A DNA stretch of 64,000 nt from Micrasema longulum. Lineage: Eukaryota > Arthropoda > Insecta > Trichoptera > Brachycentridae. The stretch covers positions 62,001 through 126,000 of the forward strand of contig JAGVSM010000210.1 in NCBI GenBank assembly GCA_022494885.1. The letters are read 5' to 3'. The position numbers and the translations under genes are program-made. Numbering within the stretch: position 1 is the stretch's first letter; every line of letters starts with the position of its first letter. Positions 32,276 to 43,129 of this stretch are shown here, piece after piece. The notes under the pieces were generated by a model, which ran no database searches, was not told the origin of the DNA, and saw only the letters and a list, made by a program, of their open reading frames with translations.

Positions 32276-32688
32276 CCATTGTACATGATTATGGTATACA
32301 TTTCTTTAAAGTAATATTATTTTGTTTTTGTTAAGAATTAAGAAATATACTTCGCATATATATGTAGAATAAGATTTCCGTTATAAGCACTTGCATTTAC
32401 GAATTATATAAGTCATATTGTATAAAGTCAGTATTAATATGAATCTCCACCAAAAAGCCACAAAAAGTGACTTGGTGGGATTTTAGTTACTTTAAAAATA
32501 TTTTTATTTTTTTATTTTAATGCTGAGATTGTAGAAATGAATTAATGTAAATAAAAAAAAATCTTAATCTCAAATACAGGGAAGTTGACTTACATTGTAT
32601 TCAAATTAAGGAGACTTGTAGACTTTTTTTGTGCTTGAATTATAATTAAAATAAACAAAAAAATCGTGTAAACTTTTTCTTTGATTTT
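32276..32688. other. No gene recognised
   Basis: A+T-rich; nothing identified. Confidence 0.5.
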
Positions 32689-32689
32689 T

Positions 32690-33560
32690 TTAATTAGAAA
32701 TTTATTTATTAACCCTTACGGATTATTTTCATTTTTTATTTAAACTCTGTTTTCTGAATATTTTCTTTAGTTTTATCTGGTAGTTCATTGTATAATTTCA
32801 GTCCCTGATTTTTTAGTCTCGATTGTCTTGTCTTATTTTGTAATGTTATATGTAGTGTTGTTCTAATATTCTTGTATTATGTCCATGTTTACTACAATTT
32901 TATTCAAGCTTTAGTTCATTGTCTACAATAATATCAGTGGCTAACTTATAAATAAATTTTTAAGAATCGAGTTGAAAAAGTTCATTCATATTTAATTGTT
33001 AAGTTTTTTGTTTAATTTCTTTAGTTGCTGTTAGAAAAGGGAGGTCGTATACTAGCTTCAATATTTTATTTTGCTGTTAAACTGTAAATGTCATTTTGGT
33101 TTTCTGTTCCCCATAGCTGTTGCATTTAACATATTTTAGATTTGCTTCATTCATAAGATTTTTTCGTTTACGGAACAACATTTTAGATTTTTGAAAAAAA
33201 AACACGATAAAATCGCTATTTTGCTGATTCAATTATTGATATGACCTATCCATGTCAATTGTCAGTCAATCGTTAGTCCTAAACATTTTACATGTTCAAT
33301 TTTAATTAGTCGTTCTTCGTTTATGTAAGCATCTATTTTAGGTCATTTTTTCCTAGATTCAAAATTTATAATATTACTTTTTTTTTTCATTAAGTACAAG
33401 TAAGTTTGTATTTGTCCATTTAGTCAACATAATTAGGTTATCGTTTATGCCTTTATTTAAAAATGCGTCAGTTTGATTTTTGTAAAATAGTTCTATGTCG
33501 TCGGCATACATAATTATTTTTCCTTTCAAATTGTACAGTGATGAATCATTAATTTATGAA
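32690..33560 (-). pseudogene. LINE RT fragment with YADD motif
   Basis: The minus strand reads LKGKIIMYADDIELFYKNQT (RT catalytic YADD), MLTKWTNTNLLVLNEKKSN, IDAYINEERLIKIEHVKCLG, QQNKILKLVYDLPFLTATKE and NYTMNYQIKLKKIFRK, then a stop and CGTAAGGGTTAATAAATAAA. It thus covers the palm to the end of ORF2, about 280 codons with several stops and frameshifts. The copy at 46,190-47,210 shares FYKN, INNELPML and the end region. Confidence 0.8.
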
Positions 33561-34027
33561 TATAAAAATCAACAATAAAAATAAATTACACAAAAAAAGA
33601 TTAAATTAATAACGTTTTTTATTTAAAAGAGAAGCGTCGCCCAGCACCTCAAAATAATTACTTTTTAACAACCTCAACGGGAGGGTTAGGAGAATATAAA
33701 TAAGGATCTTCTGTTTTCTTACAAAATGTAATCACAAGCATTTATATTCTGTCACACAACTGAAATTTTAATCCTGCCAGAACAGCAAGTAGTTACCCGT
33801 AGGATCCTTGTTCTGTCGCTATTTTTTGCACACTCTTAACATCCCTTGTCGAGGATAAAATGTCAAGAAGGAGGGAGTCCACATCCGTTTCCTTCTCACC
33901 CCCAAAACTCACCCCTTCCGGATCCGGTGGGTCTCTAGAGGTAGTGATTATGCAAACATTTGTATTTTTTTGATAACTAGAAAAATATTTACTCTTTTAT
34001 TTAAAAAATAATAATCAGTAAAATTTC
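33561..34027. other. No gene recognised; G+C-richer patch
   Basis: 33,630-33,950 is richer in G+C than the surroundings (GAGAAGCGTCGCCCAGCACC, CTTCCGGATCCGGTGGG) but has no ORF I recognise. It may be an old LINE or SINE. Confidence 0.35.
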
Positions 34028-34425
34028 GGTCGGTGGTGTAGCCGTTAGCGCGTTTGCTTACCATGCCAGAGGTCTCGGGTTCGATTCTCGACCTGATTGA
34101 CATGAAATATTTATTTTAAGTGTGTGTTACGTCCTGGATGTCCCCTGCTGGCTGGTTGCCGGCATTTCGTGTCAGAGCTACGGGACGAGAATCTGACTTT
34201 GAATGGTGCACAGGAGCTGGCGGCCAACAGAGGTGCTTCGAGGATCTTCGTAGACACCATGTGCTCTAAATATCGTGATGATGTTTTTACACTATAATAT
34301 TTCATAGTCCCTAGACTAGCACCTGAAACGTAAGACTGATCATCTGACCTTCATGTCACAAAAATGATCAGGATACTAAACATCATTAGGTGCAGAAAGG
34401 GAACGATGATGATAATGATTATTAT
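34028..34425 (+). mobile_element. SINE family 1 copy interrupted by a LINE tail
   Basis: The head CGGTGGTGTAGCCGTTAGCG contains an A box, and GGTTCGATTCTC is the B box. The body resumes at TTTTTACACTATAATATTTC (34,286) with CTAGACTAGCACCTGAAACG and GATCATCTGACC, and ends near GATGATGATAATGATTATT. The interruption at about 34,117-34,288 is foreign. Confidence 0.75.
34117..34288 (+). mobile_element. LINE 3' tail inserted in a SINE
   Basis: G+C-rich insert beginning GTTACGTCCTGGATGTCCCC. One plus frame reads LNGAQELAANRGASRIFVDT and CSKYRDD, reminiscent of the last residues of RTE/R1-type LINE proteins. It ends in a GTGATGATG microsatellite-like tail and then the SINE continues. TGTGT/TGTTT at the edges could be a weak target duplication. 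Confidence 0.5.
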
Positions 34426-36508
34426 TAGTATTTTTATTTTGTAAAAACAAGGGCAAAAGAGCACAATGCAACTATAACTGCATTTTTTTAAATGAAGCTT
34501 ACCATAAGTTAATTTTTTTTGGTTACTCGTTATAAATGTCTTTGTTTATTTGTATTTTTTTAATAATACTCTTTTCCAAAAAAATTACAAATTAATCTGA
34601 AACAATTAAAAGGAAACATTTACACAGTTTATTACGACTACAATTTAATTACAATAATAATTAAATTATATAAATTAATACTCGTTGAATCAAATGAATT
34701 TACACAGTACATGTGAAATAAAAATAAATTCAAAATACTACAAACACACAAATGATGTAAATGATGTAAATGCCAACTGTAATAAAAATAACCAAAAATA
34801 TTGTATCATAAAAACCAACAATAAAGAAAATATTGAAAAGTACCGGACAGTTACTATCTTAATACTTAACTTATACTTCTGTATATTAAATTTTAAAAAC
34901 ACTTAATTTCAATTTTCAACATTATTAAAAAATATATTTTGTTAAAAAGGTATGCAAGTGTATGAGCCAATATTTATTTTCTCAAAAGTATATAAAAAAT
35001 TATAAATGTTGGGTGAGTATTTTCTTTTAACGCGTAGGTATAAAAGTAATGTTATTGTAATAAACTTTTCTGCTGAGGTAATGTTCCCTAAGAAAATACA
35101 GATAAAAACATAATTTCCCTTTAATATTTTGTAAATATCATATTTGAAATTTTCAAAGTTTCATTATGTTGATTCAAATTTAATCTCTAAAGGCATATAT
35201 TTTATATCTGAAATTTGCTTATCTAAAACGGTTCAAGCTCCATTTTACAGCTCTTATAATGTGACCTCTGATACGTTAGGGATGAACAAAGATAAGACAC
35301 ACCGGATATTGATTTCCGGTTGACTTGAAGATGGCCCGTGAACATCCGGTAAAATGACTACCTGGAAACGATTCTATAGTATATTTGTTAATGTACATAC
35401 AAACATATGGCGGAAAATATCTAATGGCGTATGTATATATTGAATGTAGAATTCTGCTTAATTTGTATATATTATCAATCAAATTTATGGTAATGCTTTA
35501 AGTCTCCTTTGCAGTGTCCACATACAATGAAAAATTGCTCGTTGCCAAACGAAAAAAGCTGCCCAATTGAGCTCTCTGTAATTTAGTAGCCTTGACAGTT
35601 TTGTTCCAAAAGAAAATAATTCACAAGCACATAATATCTGGTAAAGAATGAATAGATTGGACCTGATCAATTCACCAAAATGATTTCAAAAGCCTTGAAA
35701 TTATTTTTGGATCATTGTTTCGCCACCAGATCTGTATATCTAGCAGGACCTATAAAACGGCCACAGATAGAAGCGATAATCGTCATTCGGTATTCATAAA
35801 GAAAACGAAAGGGACTAGACCACAGGTTGTGAACAAAATAATTATTTAGATATCCGCAGCAGCATGAAAAAGAATCAACAATATTAAAAATATTTTATTT
35901 TTATTATATTCATCATGACCTGTTAAAAACTGGGTAGTCCGGGTAACCTGTGACTCGCTAGAAAATCTATGATCAGTTGATGAAGTATAAGTTTATCTTC
36001 GCTCTCACATGGCAAATATCAAACACCGTAACGTTTAAGTAAATAAAGTTAAATACATACTGGTATTAATATTTGCTTACGTTTTTGCCATAACTCGGAG
36101 AAAATTTCGCGGTTAACTTTATACTGTAACTTGAGATATGTTAAATAATCTTTAATGCATTTTCTTTAGGTACTAAAACTTGGCTATTTATGGGTTTAAA
36201 TTGAAGATTTAACTGAAGATTTTAGTCTTGTCAGATTTAAGCTTAAATCCAAACTCTTGTCAAATCTTGGGTTATTACGAAAGTTTGTATTTAGAGATAC
36301 ACTCCGAAAATTTAATAATGAAGTTTATTTAGAAACATTCTTAGGCAAAGTATATTATTAACCTCGCAAACTTATGCTCTTTAGTGCAATGAAGATAACA
36401 TTCGAAATTGTGATAAGAACTTTGTATTCAGTAAAGAGAGATTGTTTGTTTTTTTTCACCATTACGATAAAAAGATTCACGTTATTTGACTCTCGTGTTT
36501 ACGTTCTC
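34426..36508. other. No gene recognised
   Basis: Contains anonymous ORFs of 73 codons (34,685 plus, Asn/Lys-rich) and 68 and 61 codons (35,276-35,670, minus). The last two are close together and less A+T-rich, but no family, splice-site pair or second conserved copy supports them. Confidence 0.4.
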
Positions 36509-36509
36509 G

Positions 36510-36555
36510 TGAATATTGCCTTCTCTAAGGTGTTCTTCATCTCTGGTGTAATATG
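36510..36555 (-). mobile_element. Foldback family FB fragment
   Basis: GCCTTCTCTAAGGTGTTCTT and CATCTCTGGTGTAATATG match the inner part of the inverted A arm. Only about 45 bases remain. Confidence 0.5.
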
Positions 36556-36700
36556 TGTTGTATTTTTTGGGTGATCGGGTATACGTTGGATTCGTTCCGA
36601 TGTTTCGGCTACCGTTGTAGAAGCCAAATTCAGGGTCAACTATGTTTTGAGTAGAGAAAAAAATGTTTATGAACTAGTTTGTACCGTGTCGCAGTCAGCA
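36556..36700 (-). mobile_element. PLE 3' end with decayed hammerhead-like core
   Basis: The minus strand reads ACCCTGAATTTGGCT, an 11-base loop, AGCCGAAACATCGG (36,634 down to 36,597). This keeps CTGA, the stem GGCT/AGCC and GAAAC. The CUGANGA core is damaged (TT in place of GA). Confidence 0.5.
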
Positions 36701-36983
36701 TTTTCATTCAGTGTCATTTTGTTGCTCATAGTATGAAGATCCAGGAACCATGTTACATTTAATTTTATTCAAACCACTCGTCTCTGTTTATGTTATTTGA
36801 GTGTCTGTGTATTTCAACTGTCTCTTTTGTGTTCTTGAGTTTCTGGGTTAATGCAGAATTTCTTAAACGATTGTGTAAAAATTACCTGTTTCAAAGCAGT
36901 GTATCGCTTTTGCTGAGCGTGTAGTTTCGAGCAATCTGAAAAACCACCCAGGTTTGAGAAAAATTGCATATAAATTTTGTGTT

Positions 36984-37059
36984 CTCACCAGGAATCGAAC
37001 CCGTAAATTTCCGCGTGTGAGTGCGTGAGTGGTGCATCTTAACCAACCACGGAATCCTA
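36984..37059 (-). mobile_element. tRNA-derived SINE head, family 2
   Basis: The minus strand has TCCGTGGTTGGTTAAGATGC (A box), then CACTCACGCACTC and a B box GGGTTCGATTCCTGG. The acceptor ends do not pair, so it is not a tRNA gene. Confidence 0.65.
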
Positions 37060-37745
37060 AAAATACTATTTGTTTATTAAAATGTAATAAATAAATAAAA
37101 AAATTACCTGACAAACAAATAATAAACGAGTAGGTAATAATACTTGTATATTTGCTACAACATACACTTCACCCTCCAGAGAATTTGCCTCCCTTCACGT
37201 AGAATAGTTATGGACACACTCAGAGAGCGCCTGCTATTCAAAATTATTCTGTAGTGGTACACAAGCCTTGCTTCACATATCTCGTACAATAATAATCTAA
37301 TACATCAATGAACAGAAACGTACAAGTGTCGTACAGCATAGGTATAGCTGACGCAGTCTGGGGAATAAAAACATTACGTTATTTCAATATCACACTAAAA
37401 TGAGAAAAAACGTGTTCAAGGCATGAATTGAATTTTGTTTGTTTTCTGAAGTTCACAAGAGACTTAAAAAATACGAACTCTTTTTTAACAAGAGTTGTTT
37501 TAAAACAATTTGCAAAGTAAGAAGTGCCCCTTTTACTTATCGTTGTTTAGAATTGATTTTTCTCGAAACACCATTTTGTTTTCATTGTATTTGGTTCACT
37601 ACTAGTAAACTTTATACCGAAAACAAACTACAAAGTTTGCGTCTTTCGAAATTCTGTCATCCGAGAGAACTATTTTTATCGAACTTTAATTGTATTTAAT
37701 TAAATTTCGTTAAATTTTTTGTTAGTTGAAGTATTTTTGTAAATT
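37060..37745. other. No gene recognised
   Basis: The 86-codon ORF at 37,439-37,699 is unassigned. Confidence 0.4.
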
Positions 37746-37747
37746 TA

Positions 37748-37918
37748 AGTTCACTAAAATCAACAGATGGAAGAGTTAAAGGAATATGGATGTTCAATGA
37801 TGATCCGAATGGTGAATATTACAAAATTAAAATGGCCACTCAAACCTGCCAATGACAGTTCATAAGGTTTGTAAATACCTAGAATTCTATATTACCTACT
37901 CTAAAACGTTGTAATAAT
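37748..37918 (-). mobile_element. Foldback family FB, B fragment
   Basis: AAATCAACAGATGGAAGAG, ATGTTCAATGATGATCCGAA, CAAACCTGCCAATGACAG and CTATATTACCTACTC follow module B in minus orientation with many substitutions. This is an older copy. The outer arm piece ATCCAATCCTTGTC appears at 38,400, separated by a PLE end. Confidence 0.6.
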
Positions 37919-37919
37919 T

Positions 37920-38320
37920 TAATAATTAATTAATTATAATTATAATAATAAAAGTACGTAAATAGTTTTATTCCACTTTTATTTATAAATTACATTATTT
38001 AATTTTATTATTATTATTTAGATTTATTATTGTTTAATTTTATTTTTATTTATAAATTATTAATAAAGTGGTCGACTAAACAAATTTTTATGTTATATAC
38101 AAATGCAAGCAGGGGTTGTAAATTATGATTTTATATAATTATGGAAATAAAAGAGTTTGAATTAAAATCATTTAAGTATAAGGTAATAACAATTATATCA
38201 ATATAGGTTTTGTATAAATGTATATAATAAAAACTGGTGTAAATTATATAATTTTATGAAGTTTTATAGTAAAAATGTATTTTAACTTTATATACTATAT
38301 ACTTTTTTTAATTATTATAA
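37920..38320 (-). mobile_element. PLE 3' region, copy with altered core
   Basis: The minus strand matches 41,465-41,800 over TTATTATATACATTTATAC, AATTGTTATTACCTTATACTT and TTTGTATATAACATAAAAATTTG, TTTAGTCGACCACTTTATTA. In this copy the CTGACGA...GAAACC segment of the other copy is absent. It lies inside a foldback copy (B before, A piece after). Confidence 0.6.
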
Positions 38321-38329
38321 TTAAAAATT

Positions 38330-38452
38330 CAGTTCCACCAAGAAATGTCCGTAGACAAACTCAATACATTATATTAATTATGGTTGCTTCTTAGGGGTTG
38401 AATCCAATCCTTGTCTAATAAAATTAGACACACTCTAAATGTTGTTGAATTA
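38330..38452 (-). mobile_element. Foldback family FB, outer arm fragment
   Basis: GTTGAATCCAATCCTTGTCT, AATTAGACACACTCTAAATG and TTG match the inverted terminal arm. CAGTTCCACCAAGAAATGTC precedes it and recurs at 41,830, so it belongs to the PLE flank or target. Confidence 0.5.
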
Positions 38453-38884
38453 TGGTACAAATAAAACGATTTTTTTCATTACTCCCATTATTATTTGTGT
38501 ACACCAATGAGAAAGTGAAAAAAAAAACACTATACTGACAACACAATCAATTAATTTTGTGGAAAACTTTTCTAATATAAAAAAAACGTATCAAAAAATT
38601 TATGTATTTTTTGAAATACATACTCCTGTTTATTCAAATTAATTCAATGTTTTAGTAAAATTTATTGATGAAGTTTTTTTAAAGAACTTTCTCATTACAG
38701 CGTACAATTAATTATTTCTTTATCATAGGAAAAACAATCGATTTTTAAATTCCCGTAATTTGTCCAGGAAAATCAATATAACTATTAGCTCTGGGTGATT
38801 ATTTTTAGGAAAAGGGCAGCATTTTTAGAATCATTTTGTTTTTTTTCATACATACATTCCTAAGTAGAGCATATGGACATCATC

Positions 38885-39470
38885 AGACGCCTCTAAAAAA
38901 TCCATCACTAGCCAGCACTTCCTCCTCCTTCTTCAATCTCACGTTCACTTGGTTCGTATAAAATAAAGCCGATAGATTATCTCCAACGACCCTTCGGAAT
39001 AGCGGGAGCCTACAGGTGTGAAGAAGAAACAACTTGGATTCAGGTTCTCCAAAGCATGCACTGCAACTTGTAAGCTTCAAACTCACACAAAACTCCGCAG
39101 GCCATGGCGGGTTAATGAACTACCTGCACCGCTTTGAACTTTCCGAGATAAACTTCTGCCATGTGATGGTGAAACCCCTGAAAATTTTCCCCACTGGTTG
39201 ATGCATTGCTCCCTTTTCAGCGTCGAAAGACATAACCTGGACACGCGATGCAGAGGCGTTGGTGAGGATCTAAGGCATATCCATTCTGTTATTAGTCACA
39301 ATGACTTATCACAAGATTTAGTATCTTTCATGGTAAAAATAGTTCAGATAAAGACAATAAATAATAACATGACGCAAAATGCCGTGATCTTTTCAAGTGA
39401 AACGGAAGACCTATCAATAGTTCGGCTTCTCTTGAATGAGTTTTCTGTGGTTTTCTCTTAATTAAGCAAA
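38885..39470 (+). pseudogene. LINE ORF2 C-terminal region with zinc-knuckle-like motif
   Basis: Plus-strand frames read RDKLLPCDGETPENFPHWLM, HCSLFSVERHNLD and HSVISHNDLSQDLVSF. The CDGETPExxxHWLMHC pattern resembles the Cys/His motif close to the end of R1/Jockey-type LINE proteins (C-x2-C...ETxxHxxxxC), with the first Cys pair decayed. The ATG-started part (39,198-39,461) is 87 codons. Several stops occur upstream. Confidence 0.55.
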
Positions 39471-39650
39471 CGCGGAGAACTTCCTTTAGAGGTCCCCTGC
39501 CGAAATTTTAACCCTTCTTAGATATAGATGGCCATGATATTAAATCCACTTGTGAACATTGAGAGGAGACCCTTAAGCCCACCATCCACCCGCAGCTGTT
39601 ATAGAGTCCTGGGGGACTCTCTGTCAGCTGCGCATAGAGGAAAGTTATTA

Positions 39651-39741
39651 AGTATAGATGTAAATATTGTGTTGTAAATATATATTTGACTATGTTACAT
39701 AGAACTAAATAAATAAATTTAAAAAAAAAAAAAAAAAATTA
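39651..39741 (+). mobile_element. Retroposed LINE tail inserted in R1441
   Basis: AGTATAGATGTAAATATTGT through ACTAAATAAATAAATTT and 18 A residues. The uninterrupted copy (near 1,530) reads straight through GTTATTATAAATATTCC. The pure poly(A) shows that it is recent relative to the host repeat. Confidence 0.7.
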
Positions 39742-39804
39742 AAAATATTCCAAAGAAATACAAACGCTATGCAGATTAAGGAGGAGGGAGGAGGACGTAT
39801 GGAC

Positions 39805-39902
39805 ATTTTTAACAATAGAATCACCATGTAAAGCGCCCTTGAGGTATTTTATTACGAAAATGGCGCTATATAAGTTATCCATAATAATAATAACAATAAC
39901 AA
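39805..39902 (+). mobile_element. CR1/L2-like LINE tail inserted in R1441
   Basis: TGTAAAGCGCCCTTGAGG, ATGGCGCTATATAAGTTATC and an ATAATAATAATAACAATAAC tail. The reference copy reads GTATGGACAGAGGCC without it. Same family as 21,255-21,408. Confidence 0.7.
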
Positions 39903-40039
39903 CAGAGGCCAACACGTTGTCCCCACCCCTCAGGATCCCCTCAATGCCTCTGTTTTTTTTTATTATTCAAAAAAATATGTACACAAACAATTTACATAAA
40001 TAAACGTATCCATGTATACAAAAACATTTTTTTAAAACT

Positions 40040-40108
40040 ATAGTAACATAACAAACATAACTTACACAAACATAACTTACACAAAACATAACTTACACAA
40101 AACATAAG
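40040..40108. repeat. Tandem repeat ACATAACTTACACAAA
   Basis: Four imperfect units in direct orientation, non-coding. Confidence 0.8.
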
Positions 40109-40229
40109 TTAAAACACGGATATTTACAATAAGAGAACGACGTGGCAGCATCCACTTGTGAAAAATAAACCTTGTACATTATAAGCAAGGTCAATAATAC
40201 TGCAACTGCCGTTTAAAGTAAAAGCACGT

Positions 40230-40470
40230 GTGCAAGTCAGTTCTACCGCCGCGCCACCAAAATGCTCGTTATAGGAGGCTGCTGCGTCCGTTCTGAGATT
40301 TCAATGTTAGTTATGAAATCAAACCGCCTTGTGCCTAATATTCTCCTCAAGAACTTACTCTCAAAACTCGGAAGTTTGATGTTTGGAGTTTTCGTTAGGT
40401 GCCAGGATTCGCACTGGCGTTATACAAGAGTTGAATAATCGGAATTTCGTTTTTTAACTAGTGAAGATTA
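40230..40470 (-). pseudogene. LINE ORF2 fragment (RTE/R1-like)
   Basis: The minus strand reads KTKFRLFNSCITPVRI, then in shifted frames FLRRILGTRRFDFITNIEIS and RTDAAASYNEHFGG. The typical family pattern is KLxxFNSCVxPVLLYG, then CLRxILGIxWxDxIxNEEL. At least two frameshifts are present. It shares TTATACAAGAGTTGAAT with 13,398-13,525. Confidence 0.65.
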
Positions 40471-40486
40471 GAGTTCCAGACAGCAC

Positions 40487-41460
40487 GTGTTAAAAGTTGC
40501 TTCAGCAATTTATAAGAGGGTTGCGAGCTCTTTGTACATCCCGCCATCCTCAATTGTAGAATTTTTCATGATTTTTTATTTATTGGTTCTTTTACAATTT
40601 AAGTATTACTTTTTTGACTTTTTTACAATTAAGATGCGGGGGGTGTGTGCCGTGCCAAGGGATACATTTTATATCATTTTAAAACTTGCCTTGTTAAACA
40701 TCATTAACTCGCTGTCTTAAATACGTATGAAACATAATAAAAACACATAAAACTCGTAAACAAAAATACTATAAATAAAAACCTCTTGCCACCTATTTTG
40801 CCTAATCCACTTATCAATCCGTGCGCATCCCACCTCTATTTTCATTTCTTTAGTAGTGATTTTATAGTAATAGTATTTACTAATTATCCTTATGGATAAT
40901 GGAAGTAGGTTGTAACCTTTAATGGAGAAGTCCTATTGTACCGAGGGTTCTATTAATTTTTAATTGCTTTTGCAGCATCACGGTGGAATGTTTAGTAACA
41001 CCCTGTGAACTTGGAACGAATAAAAACCGTCAATTTTCTTATGATAAACGTAGGTACATACTATTTGTAATTTATGCGTCATTTTAGACAAATAATATCT
41101 TTTGAATATATTTACAAATGTATTTTGAATTAATACGTAACCACAACCAAACTATAATATTGTAAATTATTTAGTATCTAAACGCGCTAACCACTACACA
41201 ACAAGTTTCCTTAGATTTTGTATTTACCAGATTAATAATAAGGAGTTTGATTACGGCTATGTTTTCTGCTTTCTTAACCATCAATAAGCTTTATCACTTT
41301 TAATCGTTTCGCTAACTTTATAATATTTAATACTTACCAAAGCAAAGTAAAGTTTTCTCTGAGTTCGTGAATTCAAATTATCTACAGTAGAACGATTTGT
41401 CAAGTTTGAAGGACATTTTTTTATTCAGAAAATTGTCAAAAATTATGATCACCCAAGCAC
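40487..41460. other. No gene recognised
   Basis: A 77-codon ORF at 40,487-40,720 is unassigned. A degenerate minus-strand SINE A-box segment (GTGTAGTGGTTAGCGCG) is at 41,175-41,210. Confidence 0.4.
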
Positions 41461-41464
41461 TTTA

Positions 41465-41825
41465 ATTTATAAATTCTTGTTATCATTACAATTGCGTATT
41501 TGTTAATATTGTAATTTAATTATAATGCTTCCATTAATATGTAAACACAAAATTATAAATTTTGCTTATGTTTTTATTATACACATTCATACAAAAATTG
41601 AATTATTACAATTGTTATTACTTTATACTTGAATTATTTTAATGTAAACTCTTTATTCTCAAAATTATATTAAATCATGATTTATAATCCCTGTTTGCAC
41701 TTGTATATAACATAGAAATTTGTTTAGTCTCCCAGCAGTCTGACGATGTTGGTCACTACGAAACCCGGTCACTGGTAAAAATTATTAATAAAAGTGGAAT
41801 TCGTATTTTTATTATTAAAAAAAAA
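41465..41825 (+). mobile_element. PLE 3' end with hammerhead-like core
   Basis: CTGACGA (41,740), a T, a weak stem II (GT..AC), GAAA (41,760), then ACC, loop CGGTCACT, GGT and A (41,777). Stem III ACC/GGT is intact and followed by A as the position 17 nucleotide. The tail AATTATTAATAAAAGTGG is typical of PLE ends. Upstream (41,465-41,730) is shared with the minus copy at 37,920-38,320. Confidence 0.6.
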
Positions 41826-41871
41826 GTAAGTTCCACCAAGAAATGTCAGTAGAAAAACTCAATTTATTAAA

Positions 41872-42294
41872 TCTATCTCTATATATTTAAAAGAAAATGT
41901 TCGTATTTGTGTTCTCAATATACTGAATAACTATTTGACTAATTTACGTGTGGTTTTCAGCAAAATGATGACTTTTGCCATAGGCATATTTATAACTATC
42001 AATCTTCTCAATGTAATCTTCAATCTGTTTAGGAAAAAAAAGTTAGGAGCCTAAATGTTTTCATCCTTCACCAGGGCTGCATTTTCAGTGACAAGAAAAC
42101 AATGTTAAAATACATATGTATCAAAAATGTTTGTCATTGCATACCCTTATAATCAATGTAATCCTTTAAATATTATGTACATATTTAATTTGAACGAAAT
42201 ACAATAATTGATGTCAAACTTTCGATTGTGTTCATTTAATCTATATCTGAGTATAAACTCTAATCTAGCAATAGCGATGCATTGCCGGGTTTAG
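41872..42294 (+). mobile_element. Helitron, third copy (decayed)
   Basis: Starts TCTATCTCTATATATTTAAA after A. TGACTAATTTACGTGTGGTT and TTCAGCAAAATGATGACTTT follow the Helitron start at 22,818 with divergence. It ends GCGATGCATTGCCGGGTTTAG, the usual GC-rich 3' end, with the CTAGT terminus damaged. Confidence 0.6.
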
Positions 42295-42299
42295 TTCGT

Positions 42300-42755
42300 T
42301 ATTATTAAAATATGACAATAAAAAAATTATTACCACTAACAATTAAAACCAAAATCAAACCTGGTGAAAAGGGTCAATATAATTTTGAAATTAAAAGGGA
42401 AACAGTTGAATGGTCAATTTAGAAATACTCAAAAAGTGTAAACAATTTTTCATTTTAAAAAATAGAGAAAGAGACACGTATTATGAATAATAAACTAGTT
42501 TGAATATCTAAACCAAAATAATATGTCGTAGCGAGAACACACTTTCCTAAGTTGATATTTACATTTTGATGATAAAGCTGAAAACGCTAAGAGGGTAAAT
42601 TACAAATTAGCTATATCACAAGTAAGTTGAACAGATGTTTTCAGGAAACTTTACTCAAAAATTTCTGAGCGAAAGTAACGAAATATAAATATATATAATA
42701 CAAATCCTTTTTTTAAAATTTTTATAAATATTTTGGTTTTCATGATTAACCTCAA
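42300..42755. other. No gene recognised
   Basis: A+T-rich; no ORF or repeat identified. Confidence 0.5.
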
Positions 42756-42756
42756 T

Positions 42757-42900
42757 AATTCAATTTTGAGGGCCATTTCCAACGAGTTGTAAATGTCTCA
42801 CTTTTGAAAAATGAAAGTGGTGGTAGAGCGGGTTTCAAACTTCGGTTCTATTCGGCTCTATTCGGCCAATGGTTCGAATTTTAATTTACAACATGATTTT
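42757..42900 (-). mobile_element. tRNA-like SINE family 3, copy 1
   Basis: ATTTTGAGGGCCATTTCCAA, CGAGTTGTAAAT and GGTGGTAGAGCGGGTTTC match 60,397-60,540. In the second copy the minus strand has a B box GGTTCGAATCTC and ACCAAAGGTCTGTGG. In this copy the tRNA-like part is mutated. Confidence 0.5.
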
Positions 42901-42965
42901 AGCGCTTCTAAATGCTAATTATACGTTGAGAAATATTTTGCATTAGCATATAATTCTCTTAAAAA

Positions 42966-43128
42966 TAATTTGAGTTTGTCCAAATTTTGTGGACAAGAAC
43001 TGGATTCAACCCCCTTGAGTATAAATTTATTACATACGAGATGAAGAACATTTTTAAGAAGGGAATATGCATAGAAGTTAAGGTATTTACAGGGCTTATG
43101 ACCGATCGTTGACCGTTTATAGAAAAAT
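42966..43128 (+). mobile_element. Foldback family FB, A and start of B
   Basis: ATAATTTGAGTTTGTCCAAA, GACAAGAACTGGATTCAACC, GAGATGAAGAACATTTTTAA and ACAGGGCTTATGACC. It is truncated after CGATCGTTGACCG. Confidence 0.65.
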
Positions 43129-43129
43129 G

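Larger units (their letters stand above)
39561..40045 (+). repeat. Dispersed repeat R1441, copy with two insertions
   Basis: Same order as 1,441-1,735. It is interrupted at about 39,651 and 39,805 by two retroposed tails; the rest aligns well. Just downstream, ACATAACTTACACAAA is repeated about four times (40,040-40,108). Confidence 0.75.

Noticed and set aside
35276..35670. Two adjacent minus-strand ORFs of 68 and 61 codons as exons of a gene
   Set aside because: No splice signals, family blocks or repeat copies support them.
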